Assembly: GCA_016200265.1 (NCBI GenBank)
Contig: JACQFE010000033.1
Location: 34,508 to 98,507, forward strand
Reading direction: 5' to 3'
DNA: 64,000 nucleotides
Source of the DNA: Planctomycetota bacterium
GTDB lineage: Bacteria; Planctomycetota; Phycisphaerae; UBA1845
The position numbers and the translations under genes were made by a program. This document shows, one piece after another, positions 52,771-63,246 of the stretch; position 1 is the first letter of the stretch, and every line of letters starts with the position of its first letter. The notes beneath the pieces are model-generated. The model ran no database searches. It saw nothing but the letters and a program-made list of their open reading frames with translations, and was not told the origin of the DNA.

Positions 52771-53445
52771 CTATCGTCGTTTCGCAACGGCCTTGGAGGG
52801 TTTGCCGCCGGCAGATTTTTTCTTGGAAGACTTTGCGGTTTTTACGACTGATTTTTCGGCGGCCTTGCTTGATTTGCGAATTGAACTCTTGGACGCCGTA
52901 ATTCTTACGGTTCGATCCTTGTTGGCCGACTTTTCATCGCGACGTGCCGGCTTCGAAGTCTTTCCATGTCGAGTCGCCTTCGAGGATTTTTCAGCAGGCT
53001 CATTTTTTGCGGGCTTGGATTTCTTGGCTTCCTTTTGCACGGGCTGCTCGATTTTCTCGTGAATATCCGTAACACGAAGACCGGTGTAGTATCCTTCCTT
53101 GGAAAGCCTTTCGAGTTGAGCGTCGGCATCTTCGCGCTCGACGCTTTTGAAAAGCGTCAGGACGTAGCGATCGGCAGTTCCGACAATCTTCCACTTGAAT
53201 GGGATCGGTTCCTTGGGGCCAATGCTGCGTTTCGCGGCGGCCGGACCGCCGTCAGGTTCCATAGGCAAATCCCCGACAACCGGAATGACCTCCAGAACAT
53301 CATCTGGAATTGGAACTTCACCCAGTTCTTCGACAACGGGCTTTTCTTTTTTGGACACTGTTTTCAAAGTCCTTCGCGGAGGTGTCGCGCTTTGCCTCCA
53401 ATGTTCGGATGCATCCAGACAACCTGTCTGAATGTAATGGTTCAT
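52771..53445 (-). CDS. Hypothetical protein with SPOR-like segment and Lys/Ser-rich basic tail
   Basis: RYVLTLFKSVEREDADAQLERLSKEGYYTGLRVTDI followed by about 95 aa of K/S/A-rich sequence ending AVAKRR. Confidence 0.6.
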   Translation of the reverse strand: MNHYIQTGCLDASEHWRQSATPPRRTLKTVSKKEKPVVEELGEVPIPDDVLEVIPVVGDLPMEPDGGPAAAKRSIGPKEPIPFKWKIVGTADRYVLTLFKSVEREDADAQLERLSKEGYYTGLRVTDIHEKIEQPVQKEAKKSKPAKNEPAEKSSKATRHGKTSKPARRDEKSANKDRTVRITASKSSIRKSSKAAEKSVVKTAKSSKKKSAGGKPSKAVAKRR

Positions 53446-53662
53446 CCTGCTTCCGCCAAGTCCCGGTCAGTCAATTGGTTGGCGGAGGGCACCTTGGAGC
53501 GCCTGGAAGTAGCGCGAGAAAATGGAAGTTCGAAGATAGAAAGGGCCTTTTCTCGCTTCACTCTTCAGTTTTAAGTCAGTACGATCCTTTTTCATATCCA
53601 ATATTTTCGCAATTCGCTTGTCCCCGTATAATCCCTCGCATTCAGGCGACCGCCTCTACGTC

Positions 53663-53736
53663 GCGCTCGTAGCTCAATTGGATAGAGTACCTGGCTTCGA
53701 ACCAGGGGGTTGCAGGTTCGAGTCCTGCCGAGCGCA
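53663..53736 (+). tRNA. tRNA-Arg (anticodon TCG)
   Basis: GCGCTCGTAGCTCAATTGGATAGAGTACCTGGCTTCGAACCAGGGGGTTGCAGGTTCGAGTCCTGCCGAGCGCA; CCTGG-CTTCGAA-CCAGG anticodon arm. Confidence 0.96.
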
Positions 53737-53932
53737 TCCAACTGGTTCTGAGGAACCTTGTTCCGCCCAGTGACCGATAAATATCACCGGCCTCCTGAAG
53801 CATCTATTGGTGGTCGAGCGTCAAGCCGGGGCCTATGATCCGATGGGCCGCCCAACCGTAGCGCGCGGCCAAACAATCCCATGGGATCGCCGGCGATATG
53901 TATCAAGCGCGCCGGATCCAAAGGTCAGGCTG

Positions 53933-54745
53933 ATGGGGCTTTCTATCACTTTTGTCAGTGGTGCCCGGCGCTCGGGCAAGAGCGCGGTGATCCAGATGAT
54001 GGTTGATCATCTCTGGACAAAGCCGCCGCATTACTTGCGTCTGGTGAAGGCCGGTTCGGACAAGAAAGTGAATCGCTGCGCCGCGAAGGCATCTCGTGAT
54101 TGCCGGGTTGCGTCGGCGCGCTGGATCGAATTCAGCGAAGATCGGATTTTTGAAATTCTCCCTGAGGCGCTCGAATCAATTCACAAACAGGATCGGTACG
54201 GGTCGGTAGTCGTGGAAGCGGACGCGGAGCCTTCCTTGCGACACGCATACCCCTACGACAACCGGGTCTTTGTCATGCCCTTGCCGGGTTCCATCGAGGA
54301 GGTGTTCCGAAACCCGGACCGAGCGATGACGGAACTGCGAAAAGTGCTCGATGACACCTCGGCGTTCGCATCCGAGGTTTTTGGTTTATTCCGGCATACG
54401 GAAGACGTTGATGAATGCCACGAGGATCGTCTTCCCCTTTCAGAACCGTATTTGCGGAGTTTTCTTCATTCACCTTTGGGCGATGAGTTGGTAACCCGGA
54501 TTCAGTTGCAGCCGGCGTATCACGGATTGGTTGAAAGCGATGTCGTGGTAATCAATACGAGCATGGGGGAACGAAGCCTTCAAACCGAAGAGTGCATCCG
54601 AAGGGTGGGGCAGATCCTAGGGCGATTTCGACATTCGCCATGCCGCAAGGAGTCGCTGTTTCGCTGCGATCCATCAAACGGGGATGATCCGGTGTGCCAA
54701 CAGTTACGTGTCGCGTTGGCTCCATTCTGCCAAGGCGGGCATTGA
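53933..54745 (+). CDS. P-loop NTPase-like hypothetical protein
   Basis: MGLSITFVSGARRSGKSAVIQMMVDHLW (Walker A). Confidence 0.65.
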   Translation: MGLSITFVSGARRSGKSAVIQMMVDHLWTKPPHYLRLVKAGSDKKVNRCAAKASRDCRVASARWIEFSEDRIFEILPEALESIHKQDRYGSVVVEADAEPSLRHAYPYDNRVFVMPLPGSIEEVFRNPDRAMTELRKVLDDTSAFASEVFGLFRHTEDVDECHEDRLPLSEPYLRSFLHSPLGDELVTRIQLQPAYHGLVESDVVVINTSMGERSLQTEECIRRVGQILGRFRHSPCRKESLFRCDPSNGDDPVCQQLRVALAPFCQGGH

Positions 54746-54826
54746 TCGGATAAAATGGATGACCCCGCTGACGGCAGTTGATGCATCGTGTTTGGTTCTC
54801 AGGGGCAAGAGGGATTAGGCAAGAAG

Positions 54827-56359
54827 ATGGTAACACAAAGTTTCCGAAATCAATTGATGTTGATGGCAGCACTGGTAGCGGTGCCGACATTTGGTGCTTT
54901 GCCGGGCAAAGTCAAGGATGGAACCCGCGCCGAGCGTCTGGTGACCGGTGATACGACCCGAATCGCAAACGTCGTCGCCGCAACAGGGACGATGAAGCTT
55001 TATTTTACACCGGTTCCGCCGCTTCCCGGAACGGATCCAAGCCTCGCCTATCCCGCAGGATTTTCGATTGCGAACCAAGTTCTCACCGTTTCGGCAGGTG
55101 GATTCACGTCGGCCTGGAATGTGCAGATGAGTGATTGGGATCCGGATCGGGATGGAAATCCTTTGGTGCGGTCGTTTCAAGCAAAGGTTGACGCCAGCGG
55201 ATTCATGGGGGCCAATGCATCCCCGCCGAATCCCGGTTGCGATCTTGCTTACCCTGCAGAAACGTTTGCCTGTCCGAGCCAATGTTTCGGCGGAACACAC
55301 GCGGGCCAGACTTGCAGCAATTCATTACTGGATTGCAACAACACGCCGTGCACCTTCAAACATTGTTCCGGCGGCACCAGTAACGGGAATTTGTGTGTGA
55401 GTTCGGCCCAATGCCCCGGTGGCACCTGTTCTGATCCCTGCCCCGCTCTGCTGGGCGAATCAGGTGCGAGGTGTGGCGGATCATTTGCAGGTGTTTGCGA
55501 TTGGGGGTGGCAGAATACGGCTCGCCCGGATTGGATCATGGCCGCAAATTCGCCGAGCGATCAGATTCCGGCCGCAGCGATCAGTAGCCCGACCGGTCCA
55601 AACTTCGCGGGAACAACTAGTCCGGGCGTCGAGATTTTTGATCCTGGAGTGCGAGCATACATCGGCACGCTCTTGCTTCCGGTGCCGGCGTGTGCGCGAG
55701 GTACGTACACGATTGGGTTCATCGCAGATGAAACTTTTGCTCAGGATGAGGCGCAACCGGCGAACAACATACCCGTGGGTGAGTTTGTGGCCGGACAATT
55801 GGTGATTCCAGTCAGCATTGGAATCACGGCTTCGGTTCCGCCCGTGTGCACCATCGATGCGCGTTTTCCGAACGATCCCAACAACGTCTCGACTCGGTTT
55901 GGGTTTAACTCGATTGTGCTTACGTTCTCCAGTGATCCAGGGGCGCTCGCGGCCGCGAATTTCCAGATTACTGCAGTTCCGTCCGGCCCGGGTGTGCCGG
56001 TGATTTCCAACGTTCAGAAGAACGGGAATCAGGCCACAATCACGTTTGATCGCGTGATTCCCTCCACGCGCTGGACGTGCGTGAAGCATTTGCAGGGCGA
56101 ACAGGACACCGCATGCATCGGGGCTTTGGGCGCAGACACGGATGCGAGCAGACTCAGCGATACGCCCGACGCGCTGGCGTTGATCGACGCTCTCGACGGC
56201 AATCCTGTGCTGCAGATCTGGCAAACGGACCTCGATCGAAGTGGGGTGTTCACTCCGATCGACATTCTTGCATCGATTGATCTCTTGAATGGCGCGGGAG
56301 CACTGAGCACATTCAGGGGTTTGACTTTGCAAGCTTGCCCGACGGTGGGAATTCCCTGA
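54827..56359 (+). CDS. Secreted Cys-rich protein with dockerin-like C-terminus
   Basis: Signal-like MVTQSFRNQLMLMAALVAVPTFGALPG; CFGGTHAGQTCSNSLLDCNNTPCTFKHCSGGTSNG; C-terminal LIDALDGNPVLQIWQTDLDRSGVFTPIDILASIDLLNG. Confidence 0.65.
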   Translation: MVTQSFRNQLMLMAALVAVPTFGALPGKVKDGTRAERLVTGDTTRIANVVAATGTMKLYFTPVPPLPGTDPSLAYPAGFSIANQVLTVSAGGFTSAWNVQMSDWDPDRDGNPLVRSFQAKVDASGFMGANASPPNPGCDLAYPAETFACPSQCFGGTHAGQTCSNSLLDCNNTPCTFKHCSGGTSNGNLCVSSAQCPGGTCSDPCPALLGESGARCGGSFAGVCDWGWQNTARPDWIMAANSPSDQIPAAAISSPTGPNFAGTTSPGVEIFDPGVRAYIGTLLLPVPACARGTYTIGFIADETFAQDEAQPANNIPVGEFVAGQLVIPVSIGITASVPPVCTIDARFPNDPNNVSTRFGFNSIVLTFSSDPGALAAANFQITAVPSGPGVPVISNVQKNGNQATITFDRVIPSTRWTCVKHLQGEQDTACIGALGADTDASRLSDTPDALALIDALDGNPVLQIWQTDLDRSGVFTPIDILASIDLLNGAGALSTFRGLTLQACPTVGIP

Positions 56360-56449
56360 TTCGAGGCATCCGGCGGCTTTGGGGCTCCGTCGATCGGTCG
56401 CGTGCCGAGTCAATCGACAGGTCGGGGCGAATGCCTCAAGATCATAGTC

Positions 56450-58177
56450 ATGGACGGTTGGCAACGCGCCGCGGAGTATCATCAACAGACCAAGCATTAT
56501 ATTCATCATTTCGCGAGATCGCTCGGGTATTTGGATTGGGTCAATCAACCCAATCCATTTCGCCGATTTGAGGGCGCGCCGACGTTACCGCTTCTCATTG
56601 CAACGCAAGACTCAGGTCCGACTTACGATTCGATTTTTCAAGCCGATGAAACTGAAACACAGCAAGTCAACGTCCATTCGTTATCCGCGTTTTTCCAATT
56701 CTCGATGGCGATTGCGGCCTGGAAGGAATATCGCGGATCGCGGTGGGCGCTGCGAGTGAATCCATCGAGTGGCAATTTGCATCCGACGGAAGCCTATTTG
56801 ATTGCGGGACCTGTGACTGGATTCAGTGAGACTCCTGGAGTGTTTCATTACGCGCCCGCGGATCACTTGCTTGAACGACGAGCGGAAATTGCCAGCGCCG
56901 TGTGGCGCGACACAATCAGTGCCTTTCCTGAAAGTTCTTTTCTCGTCGGGCTCACTTCGATTGTATGGCGCGAAGTGTGGAAATACGGAGAGCGGGGATT
57001 TCGGTATTGTCAGCACGACGTCGGTCATGCCTTTGCGGCAATTGCGTTGTCAGCGGCGCACCTGGGATGGCAAGTGAGATGGCTGGATGGACTCGGCGAT
57101 GATGACCTCCGTCGCTTGCTTGGACTCAATCGTGAATCCGACTTTGCCGACGCGGAGTCCGAACATCCGGACCTTCTCGCGGTCGTGATCCCTCAACGCG
57201 ATATCGCACCAATCGTCCCTCGCATTCCATCAACGAGCGTTATTGATCAAATTGCCGGCGCTTCCTGGTTGGGCAAAGCAAACCGGTTGAGTCATGAACA
57301 TGTGGATTGGGAATGGGTGAAGATCGCGTTGGAGGCGTGCGTAAAACCTCGAAACGTTCCGCAGTCCGTGTCTGCGGGAACTAGCGACAATCATTCGCTG
57401 CCAGACCGTGATGGCGAAGCGCCGGTATCAACACGCAGAATTTCCGCCCGGCGCATATTCGTTCAGCGACGAAGCGGAGTGGCCTTCGATGGAACGACGA
57501 GCATCAGCGCATCGCAGTTTTACGGAATGTTGACACGAGTCGTGCCCGGCTCTGGTCGCGTGCCTTGGAACGTAATGCAATCCAACTCGAATCCCAATGG
57601 TTACACAGAGTCGTACGTTCACCTGTTGCTTTTCGTGCACCGCGTCGAAGGTTTGGAGCCGGGCCTGTATTTCCTAATTCGCGGTCGCAAGAATGAAAAT
57701 GCCTTCGAATCCATTCGTAGTCAGATACGAGACGACTTTCTTTGGCAACGACCGATGAATTGTCCGGATGAATTGTCATTATTCGCACTCCAATACGGCG
57801 ACGCGCGGAAGCTTGCGGCCCAAGTGAGTTGCGGCCAGGAGATCGCCGGCGATGGATGCTTTGCCGTGTCCATGATTGCGGAATTCGAGGGGCCACTTCA
57901 GCGACACGGTGCCTGGTTCTATCGAAGGCTGCACTGGGAAACAGGGATGATCGGCCAGGTGTTGTATTTGGAGGCCGAGGCTACCGGGGTTCGCGCGACC
58001 GGTATCGGCTGCTACTTCGACGATCCGGTGCATGATCTGCTTGGATTGAAGGGGATGGCGTATCAGGCGTTGTACCATTTCACGATCGGCGGCGCGGTGG
58101 AGGATGAACGGCTTACTACGCTGCCTCCGTATGGCGAAGAGATCGCCAGTCGCCGTGCTTCACTGGATGAAAGCTAG
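56450..58177 (+). CDS. SagB/ThcOx-type dehydrogenase (tandem nitroreductase-like domains)
   Basis: YHQQTKHYIHHFARSLGYLDWVNQPNPFRRFEGAP...RVNPSSGNLHPTEAYLI...; second domain ...ISASQFYGMLTRVV...SNPNGYTESYVHLLLFVHRVEGLEPGLYFL. Confidence 0.85.
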   Translation: MDGWQRAAEYHQQTKHYIHHFARSLGYLDWVNQPNPFRRFEGAPTLPLLIATQDSGPTYDSIFQADETETQQVNVHSLSAFFQFSMAIAAWKEYRGSRWALRVNPSSGNLHPTEAYLIAGPVTGFSETPGVFHYAPADHLLERRAEIASAVWRDTISAFPESSFLVGLTSIVWREVWKYGERGFRYCQHDVGHAFAAIALSAAHLGWQVRWLDGLGDDDLRRLLGLNRESDFADAESEHPDLLAVVIPQRDIAPIVPRIPSTSVIDQIAGASWLGKANRLSHEHVDWEWVKIALEACVKPRNVPQSVSAGTSDNHSLPDRDGEAPVSTRRISARRIFVQRRSGVAFDGTTSISASQFYGMLTRVVPGSGRVPWNVMQSNSNPNGYTESYVHLLLFVHRVEGLEPGLYFLIRGRKNENAFESIRSQIRDDFLWQRPMNCPDELSLFALQYGDARKLAAQVSCGQEIAGDGCFAVSMIAEFEGPLQRHGAWFYRRLHWETGMIGQVLYLEAEATGVRATGIGCYFDDPVHDLLGLKGMAYQALYHFTIGGAVEDERLTTLPPYGEEIASRRASLDES

Positions 58178-59166
58178 GGAGACGTGGTCAAGGTTCGCAA
58201 GAATTCCTGATATTGTGAATCCATGGCGTCCACGCTTGCGTGGAAATACTGCTCGAAAGCGGCGACCGCGGGCGACGTGGTTGACGCTTCGCCTTCACTC
58301 AGTCGGGTTGCGCTTTCGCGAACGTGGTAGGCATCGGTGGACAAATCGGTCAGCAATGTCTGGAAGTCGGCACGATAGCGGCCGCCAAGTCCCTCGCGCA
58401 AGAACGCGACGAGAGCCCACACTTGCCCGTAATAACTTTTTGTAAGCGAGGAGTCGTTTTGCAGGAGTACGTCGCCGGCGTTGATGCTCAGCACCTCGCG
58501 CAGAGTCAACATTCGTTTGTTGTAAATCGCCAGTCGCAGGCCGTTGACCCGAAGCGTGCTTCGCTCCGGAAAGACGAGCCCGTTGTTTGTTCGCGCCTCG
58601 CCGCTTTCGAAATAGCAGGCCAGTCCTTCATTGAGCCAGGCCGGCGGCTCGCTTGCGAGACACGAGGCGACATACTGATGCCAGCCTTCATGAAGCAGCG
58701 CCGCGAGCGTCGTGTTCCGTCCGAAGTAATAGATGACGGCCGTATCGCCTTCGCTGAACCCGCCGACGTGAATGCGGGCATAGGTTTCATATCGAACCGG
58801 ATAATGCGCGCGGGCATAGATGTTCCACTCGGTCCGCGTGTGAAAAAGGAAGACCGGCATGGGCCGAGATGGAGCGTGCGCCGGCGGAGCCAAATTTGCA
58901 TAAGCCAAATAGGCCGACTCCATCAACGGCGGAACATTTCGTTCGAATTCCGAATCCAAAATTGTGCTGAAGAAATCGAAGTGTTCGGTGGTGATCCGTC
59001 GTCCGGCAAGGCCGTCCTCAGACCAGGATTCGGTTCGAAACTCCTGATTGACCGGATGTGTATGATTCGTGCGGCATCCATAGGCGGGCATGGAAATCAC
59101 GATGAGAAAAGGCACCCTTCGCGCTATTGCTCCAATTCGTGAATTCAGAATGCGTCGCAGGCTCAT
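58174..59166 (-). CDS. DUF1570-like putative zinc metallopeptidase
   Basis: [36 protein letters not shown] (HExxH-like HEGWH plus downstream E). Confidence 0.75.
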   Translation of the reverse strand: MSLRRILNSRIGAIARRVPFLIVISMPAYGCRTNHTHPVNQEFRTESWSEDGLAGRRITTEHFDFFSTILDSEFERNVPPLMESAYLAYANLAPPAHAPSRPMPVFLFHTRTEWNIYARAHYPVRYETYARIHVGGFSEGDTAVIYYFGRNTTLAALLHEGWHQYVASCLASEPPAWLNEGLACYFESGEARTNNGLVFPERSTLRVNGLRLAIYNKRMLTLREVLSINAGDVLLQNDSSLTKSYYGQVWALVAFLREGLGGRYRADFQTLLTDLSTDAYHVRESATRLSEGEASTTSPAVAAFEQYFHASVDAMDSQYQEFLRTLTTSP

Positions 59167-59318
59167 TGGGACCGTCCTATTTCACAAGGCATTGCCAGAC
59201 TAGAGTCGCTATCGAATGCGGTCAACCGCAAGCGGGCTGTCACGTCTGGTTCGAACTCGGTAATATCGACGCATCGTATTGGCATTGTGCAGGAAACTGC
59301 GGAAAGGACATATCGAAG

Positions 59319-60362
59319 ATGCCCAAGCCGGAACGCTACGTGGAGAAAGTGATCATCATTGGTTCCGGTCCGGCAGGCTGGACGGCCGCCATTTACGCTG
59401 CCCGCGCGAATCTCGAACCGCTCGTTCTGGCCGGAAGACCCAAAACGATACCTACGACGCTGCTTCCCGGCGGGCAGCTCATGCTCACCACGGAAGTCGA
59501 GAATTATCCGGGATTTCCGCACGGCGTCATGGGTCCGGACCTAATGAGTGCGTTCGAGCAACAGGCCGTTCGATTTCACACGCGCATCGTGACCGACAAC
59601 GGATTCACGCCGAATGTGGCGGATGCGAATGACGGTCACAGCTACGCGTATCACGATTGCAAGAGCGTGGATTTTTCGAAGCGACCGTTTGTGGTTGTCG
59701 GGGAAGATGATGTTGAATATCTCGCGCACTCGGTGATTGTTGCGACCGGCGCGACGGCGAATTGGATGGGTCTGCCCAACGAGCAGCGGCTCGCTCAAAC
59801 CGGCGGCGGCGTTAGTGCGTGTGCCGTGTGCGATGGGGCGCTGCCGATTTTTCGCGGCAAGGTGCTCGGCGTGGTCGGCGGCGGTGATTCTGCCGTCGAA
59901 GAGGCCTCCTATCTCACCAAGTTCGCATCGAAAGTGTACATGATTCATCGCCGTCATGAGCTTCGCGCTTCGAAGATCATGGTCGAACGGGCCACGAGCA
60001 ATCCGAAAATCGAATTCGCGTGGAACAAGGTTGTGACGGATGTGCTCGGCGACAAGATGATCAGCGGAGTACGGCTTCAGGATACGCAGACGAAGAAGGA
60101 ATCGACGCTGGAGCTTGGCGGGCTGTTCATGGCCATCGGTCATACGCCCGCGACGGAGTTTCTGGTTGGTCAGCTCGAACTCGACGCCAAGAAGTATATC
60201 AAGCTTGCAGACCCTTATCGCTCGACGACCAGCGTGGAGGGCGTTTTCGCCGCTGGTGACTGCGTGGACAGCGTCTATCGTCAGGCGGTCACGGCGGCGG
60301 GCATGGGGTGTAAAGCGGCCATCGACGCGGAAAGGTGGCTAGCGGAACACGTTGGTCACTAA
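59319..60362 (+). CDS. trxB: Thioredoxin-disulfide reductase
   Basis: [94 protein letters not shown]. Confidence 0.97.
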   Translation: MPKPERYVEKVIIIGSGPAGWTAAIYAARANLEPLVLAGRPKTIPTTLLPGGQLMLTTEVENYPGFPHGVMGPDLMSAFEQQAVRFHTRIVTDNGFTPNVADANDGHSYAYHDCKSVDFSKRPFVVVGEDDVEYLAHSVIVATGATANWMGLPNEQRLAQTGGGVSACAVCDGALPIFRGKVLGVVGGGDSAVEEASYLTKFASKVYMIHRRHELRASKIMVERATSNPKIEFAWNKVVTDVLGDKMISGVRLQDTQTKKESTLELGGLFMAIGHTPATEFLVGQLELDAKKYIKLADPYRSTTSVEGVFAAGDCVDSVYRQAVTAAGMGCKAAIDAERWLAEHVGH

Positions 60363-60607
60363 CCACATTAGCGTCACCCGCGACACAATAGGTCAGATGA
60401 ATCTACCGCGCCGGACGATCTCAATTGAGCGTCAAGCCTCCATATCATTGCGACCGGTCGCGATTTCGAATGCCAACCCCAACCGTCGGCATCGTCGACG
60501 GCGTACAATGAATAGGGGTCGTCCGTGCTTTGATCGAATGTTCGACCGAGGCGAAAATACGGATACCATGCAGTCGAGTGAAGCATTCAAACGAAAGGAG
60601 CCACGTC

Positions 60608-61138
60608 ATGAGACAAGGGAACGGAGTTCAGACGACGAAACGAACGACAACAGAATCCAAGAGGACGACAGGTCTGGGCGATTCGGCGGTTGCGGAAATT
60701 GGCGACGCTCTACGACCGCTGCTGGCCGATGTGTTTGCATTGTATTTCAAGACCAAGAGTTTTCACTGGCACATCGCGGGGCGGCATTTTCGAGACTACC
60801 ATCTTCTCCTCGATGAGCAGGCCGAACAGCTTTTCGCGATGACCGATGAAATTGCGGAACGGGCCCGAAAACTCGGCGGCACCACGCTGCGCTCGATCGG
60901 CGAAATCTCCCGCCACCAGCGTCTGCAGGACAACAATGAAGAATCGATTGAGGCCGAGGTCATGCTCGAAGAACTTCGCAACGACAACCTGAAGCTCGCG
61001 GGTTTCCTTCGAACCACGCACGAAGTCTGCGCCAAGCATGGAGACGTCGCATCGACAAGCATGATTGAGATGTGGATTGATCAAACCGAGCGACGGGCCT
61101 GGTTCCTTCGAGAAATCCTGATGATTGATTCGGAATAG
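60608..61138 (+). CDS. Dps-family ferritin-like protein
   Basis: ALYFKTKSFHWHIAGRHFRDYHLLLDEQAEQLFAMTDEIAERARKLGGTTLRSIGEI. Confidence 0.93.
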   Translation: MRQGNGVQTTKRTTTESKRTTGLGDSAVAEIGDALRPLLADVFALYFKTKSFHWHIAGRHFRDYHLLLDEQAEQLFAMTDEIAERARKLGGTTLRSIGEISRHQRLQDNNEESIEAEVMLEELRNDNLKLAGFLRTTHEVCAKHGDVASTSMIEMWIDQTERRAWFLREILMIDSE

Positions 61139-61176
61139 GCGAGTTACGCCCTTTGAAGGTTTGAGATGATACGCAA

Positions 61177-62301
61177 ATGCCCGCGAAAACCAAACTGCCA
61201 AGTCGGCGAACGAAGGACCTTGCGGCCGGAAAGCTTGAATCATTGGCGACGGCCGTTGTTGAGCAGGCCCATCGGAAGAAGGATCCCGAAGTTCTGATCC
61301 CTGCGCGCATGCTGTCGAATGTCGCGTTTAACGAGAAAACGCGGCACATCGAAATGGGTGATGCGAAGCAGTCGCGAAGCCTGTTTAATTACGGCCAGGC
61401 CAAGCGGTTCATGCAGACGCTTCTGGTGGCCAGCAAGTGCAAGGAGCTGATCAGCCGTGGCAAGTCCGCCAGCATTCGCCAGATTTTCTATCTCTCCAAG
61501 CACACCATCAAAGGAACGAACGAGAAGACCTTCGACAATCAGGAGGAATCGGACCCGATTATTGAGGATGTCGAGGTTGCCATCGACGCGTTGCGCGAAG
61601 AGTTGCACGTTTTCGCGTCGAATCGTGGCAACCTCGTCGGTCCAATCACCATCGTCGATGCCGGCAATACGCTGGACTGCACGATCATGGGTAGTGCGGG
61701 GTATGCAGTCCCGAGTATTTGCGAACCGGAACAGATTCAATTCAAAAAGTGTCAGGCCAAATACATTCTGCATGTCGAAAAGGACACGGTTTGGCGGCGC
61801 TTTTATGAGGATCGATTTTGGGACAAGCACCAGTGCATCGTCTCCCATGGTGGGGGTCAGCCCGCAAGAGGAATGCGGCGGCTCTTGCAGCGGATGCACC
61901 AGGAACTTGATCTTCCGGTGTTCGTCCTTCTCGATAATGATCCCTGGGGGTATTACATTTACTCGGTCATTAAACACGGCTCAATCAATCTCGCCTATGA
62001 ATCCCGGCGAATGGCCATTCCTGACGCGAAATTCATCGGGGTTTCCAGCTTTGACTATGAGCGCTGCGGCCTATCCGATGATGTGAAAATCGAACTTGAC
62101 GACGGAGACATCAAGCGATGCAAGCAAATCGCGGCCTATCCCTGGTTTGCGGACAAGCGACCCTGGCAGAAGGAAATCAAGAGACTCCTGGATAATGGTT
62201 TCAAGATGGAGGTCGAAGCCATGATTTCCAAGGACCTTGAGTACCTCACCGAGGACTACGTTCCTATGAAACTGAAAGATAAGAAGCAATGGTTGGATTG
62301 A
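61177..62301 (+). CDS. top6A: DNA topoisomerase VI subunit A (Spo11-like)
   Basis: SIRQIFYLSKH catalytic Tyr region; TOPRIM ILHVEKDTVWRRF and VFVLLDNDPWGYYIYSVIKHGSINLAYES. Confidence 0.93.
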   Translation: MPAKTKLPSRRTKDLAAGKLESLATAVVEQAHRKKDPEVLIPARMLSNVAFNEKTRHIEMGDAKQSRSLFNYGQAKRFMQTLLVASKCKELISRGKSASIRQIFYLSKHTIKGTNEKTFDNQEESDPIIEDVEVAIDALREELHVFASNRGNLVGPITIVDAGNTLDCTIMGSAGYAVPSICEPEQIQFKKCQAKYILHVEKDTVWRRFYEDRFWDKHQCIVSHGGGQPARGMRRLLQRMHQELDLPVFVLLDNDPWGYYIYSVIKHGSINLAYESRRMAIPDAKFIGVSSFDYERCGLSDDVKIELDDGDIKRCKQIAAYPWFADKRPWQKEIKRLLDNGFKMEVEAMISKDLEYLTEDYVPMKLKDKKQWLD

Positions 62302-62557
62302 AATGTGCGGCGTTGCGGCTTGCTGATGCACGCGAACGGTCGCTAGTGATGAATTTCCCCTAATTGCCCTCGATCGTGTATTTCCAATGTTTGACAGGCA
62401 TCCCACTTTTCCGATTGAGAATTGCTAGGGTATTTGTTAGGGTAACAACATACGACAGCGATCACATGGCGAGAATCAACGCGATTCCAGACTTGCAGAG
62501 TGCCAATCGATACCCTACAGTTCACATCGTTGTCTTTTATTCAAAAGGAGAATAGGA

Positions 62558-63145
62558 ATGCCGGGACAATTCAAATGTCAGAAGTGTGATCGTTCATTTA
62601 CTATGGCAGCGCATCTGGGACGGCATGTGAATGCCGTCCACGGCGCCGGAAGAAAGGGAAAGTCCAAGAAATCTTCCAGTGCACCGGGTCGTGGCGGACG
62701 AAGCGGCGGAAGTATGCACGCAGTGGAAGGTCCGACCAAGATTCTTGCGGATATTTCCGAATATCGCGATGTTCTCATCGATCGCCGTTCGACCATCGAT
62801 GAGCAGATCCAGAGTCTGGAAAACGCGATGGGAATGATGTCGGGCGGGCTGGCCATTCCGGATGGTCCTTCGCGCAAGGGTCGTGGAAAGGGTGGTCGAC
62901 CGCGCGGCGTAGCCAAGACGGGCAAGGGTAAGGGAAGTCGTGCGGGGCGAGAAGGCTCGTTGAAGCAATTCATCGTGAAGGTTTTGGGAGGAACTTCAAA
63001 GCCACTAACTCCAAGTGAAATCGCCGCAGGTGTCGTCAAGGTCGGCTACAAGACGACCGCGAGCAACCTGACCAAGGCCGTGAGCAATGCTCTTCCGCAA
63101 ATGAATCAAGTGAAGAAGGCGGGGCGAGGCCTGTATCGAGTTTGA
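62558..63145 (+). CDS. C2H2 zinc-finger protein with basic AT-hook-like linker
   Basis: FKCQKCDRSFTMAAHLGRHVNAVH (CX2CX12HX4H); GKGGRPRGVAKTGKGKG; C-terminal LKQFIVKVLGGTSKPLTPSEIAAGVVKVGYKTTASNLTKAVSNALPQMNQVKKAGRGLYRV. Confidence 0.85.
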   Translation: MPGQFKCQKCDRSFTMAAHLGRHVNAVHGAGRKGKSKKSSSAPGRGGRSGGSMHAVEGPTKILADISEYRDVLIDRRSTIDEQIQSLENAMGMMSGGLAIPDGPSRKGRGKGGRPRGVAKTGKGKGSRAGREGSLKQFIVKVLGGTSKPLTPSEIAAGVVKVGYKTTASNLTKAVSNALPQMNQVKKAGRGLYRV

Positions 63146-63246
63146 GAACAAGGTTCATTCGCGGCGCCGGCATGTCCACGATTGGTGTGTCGGCGCCGCG
63201 ACGGTTCGACTTTCGTGCATCGAAGGTTCTTGTTTGGAGCAAGCCC

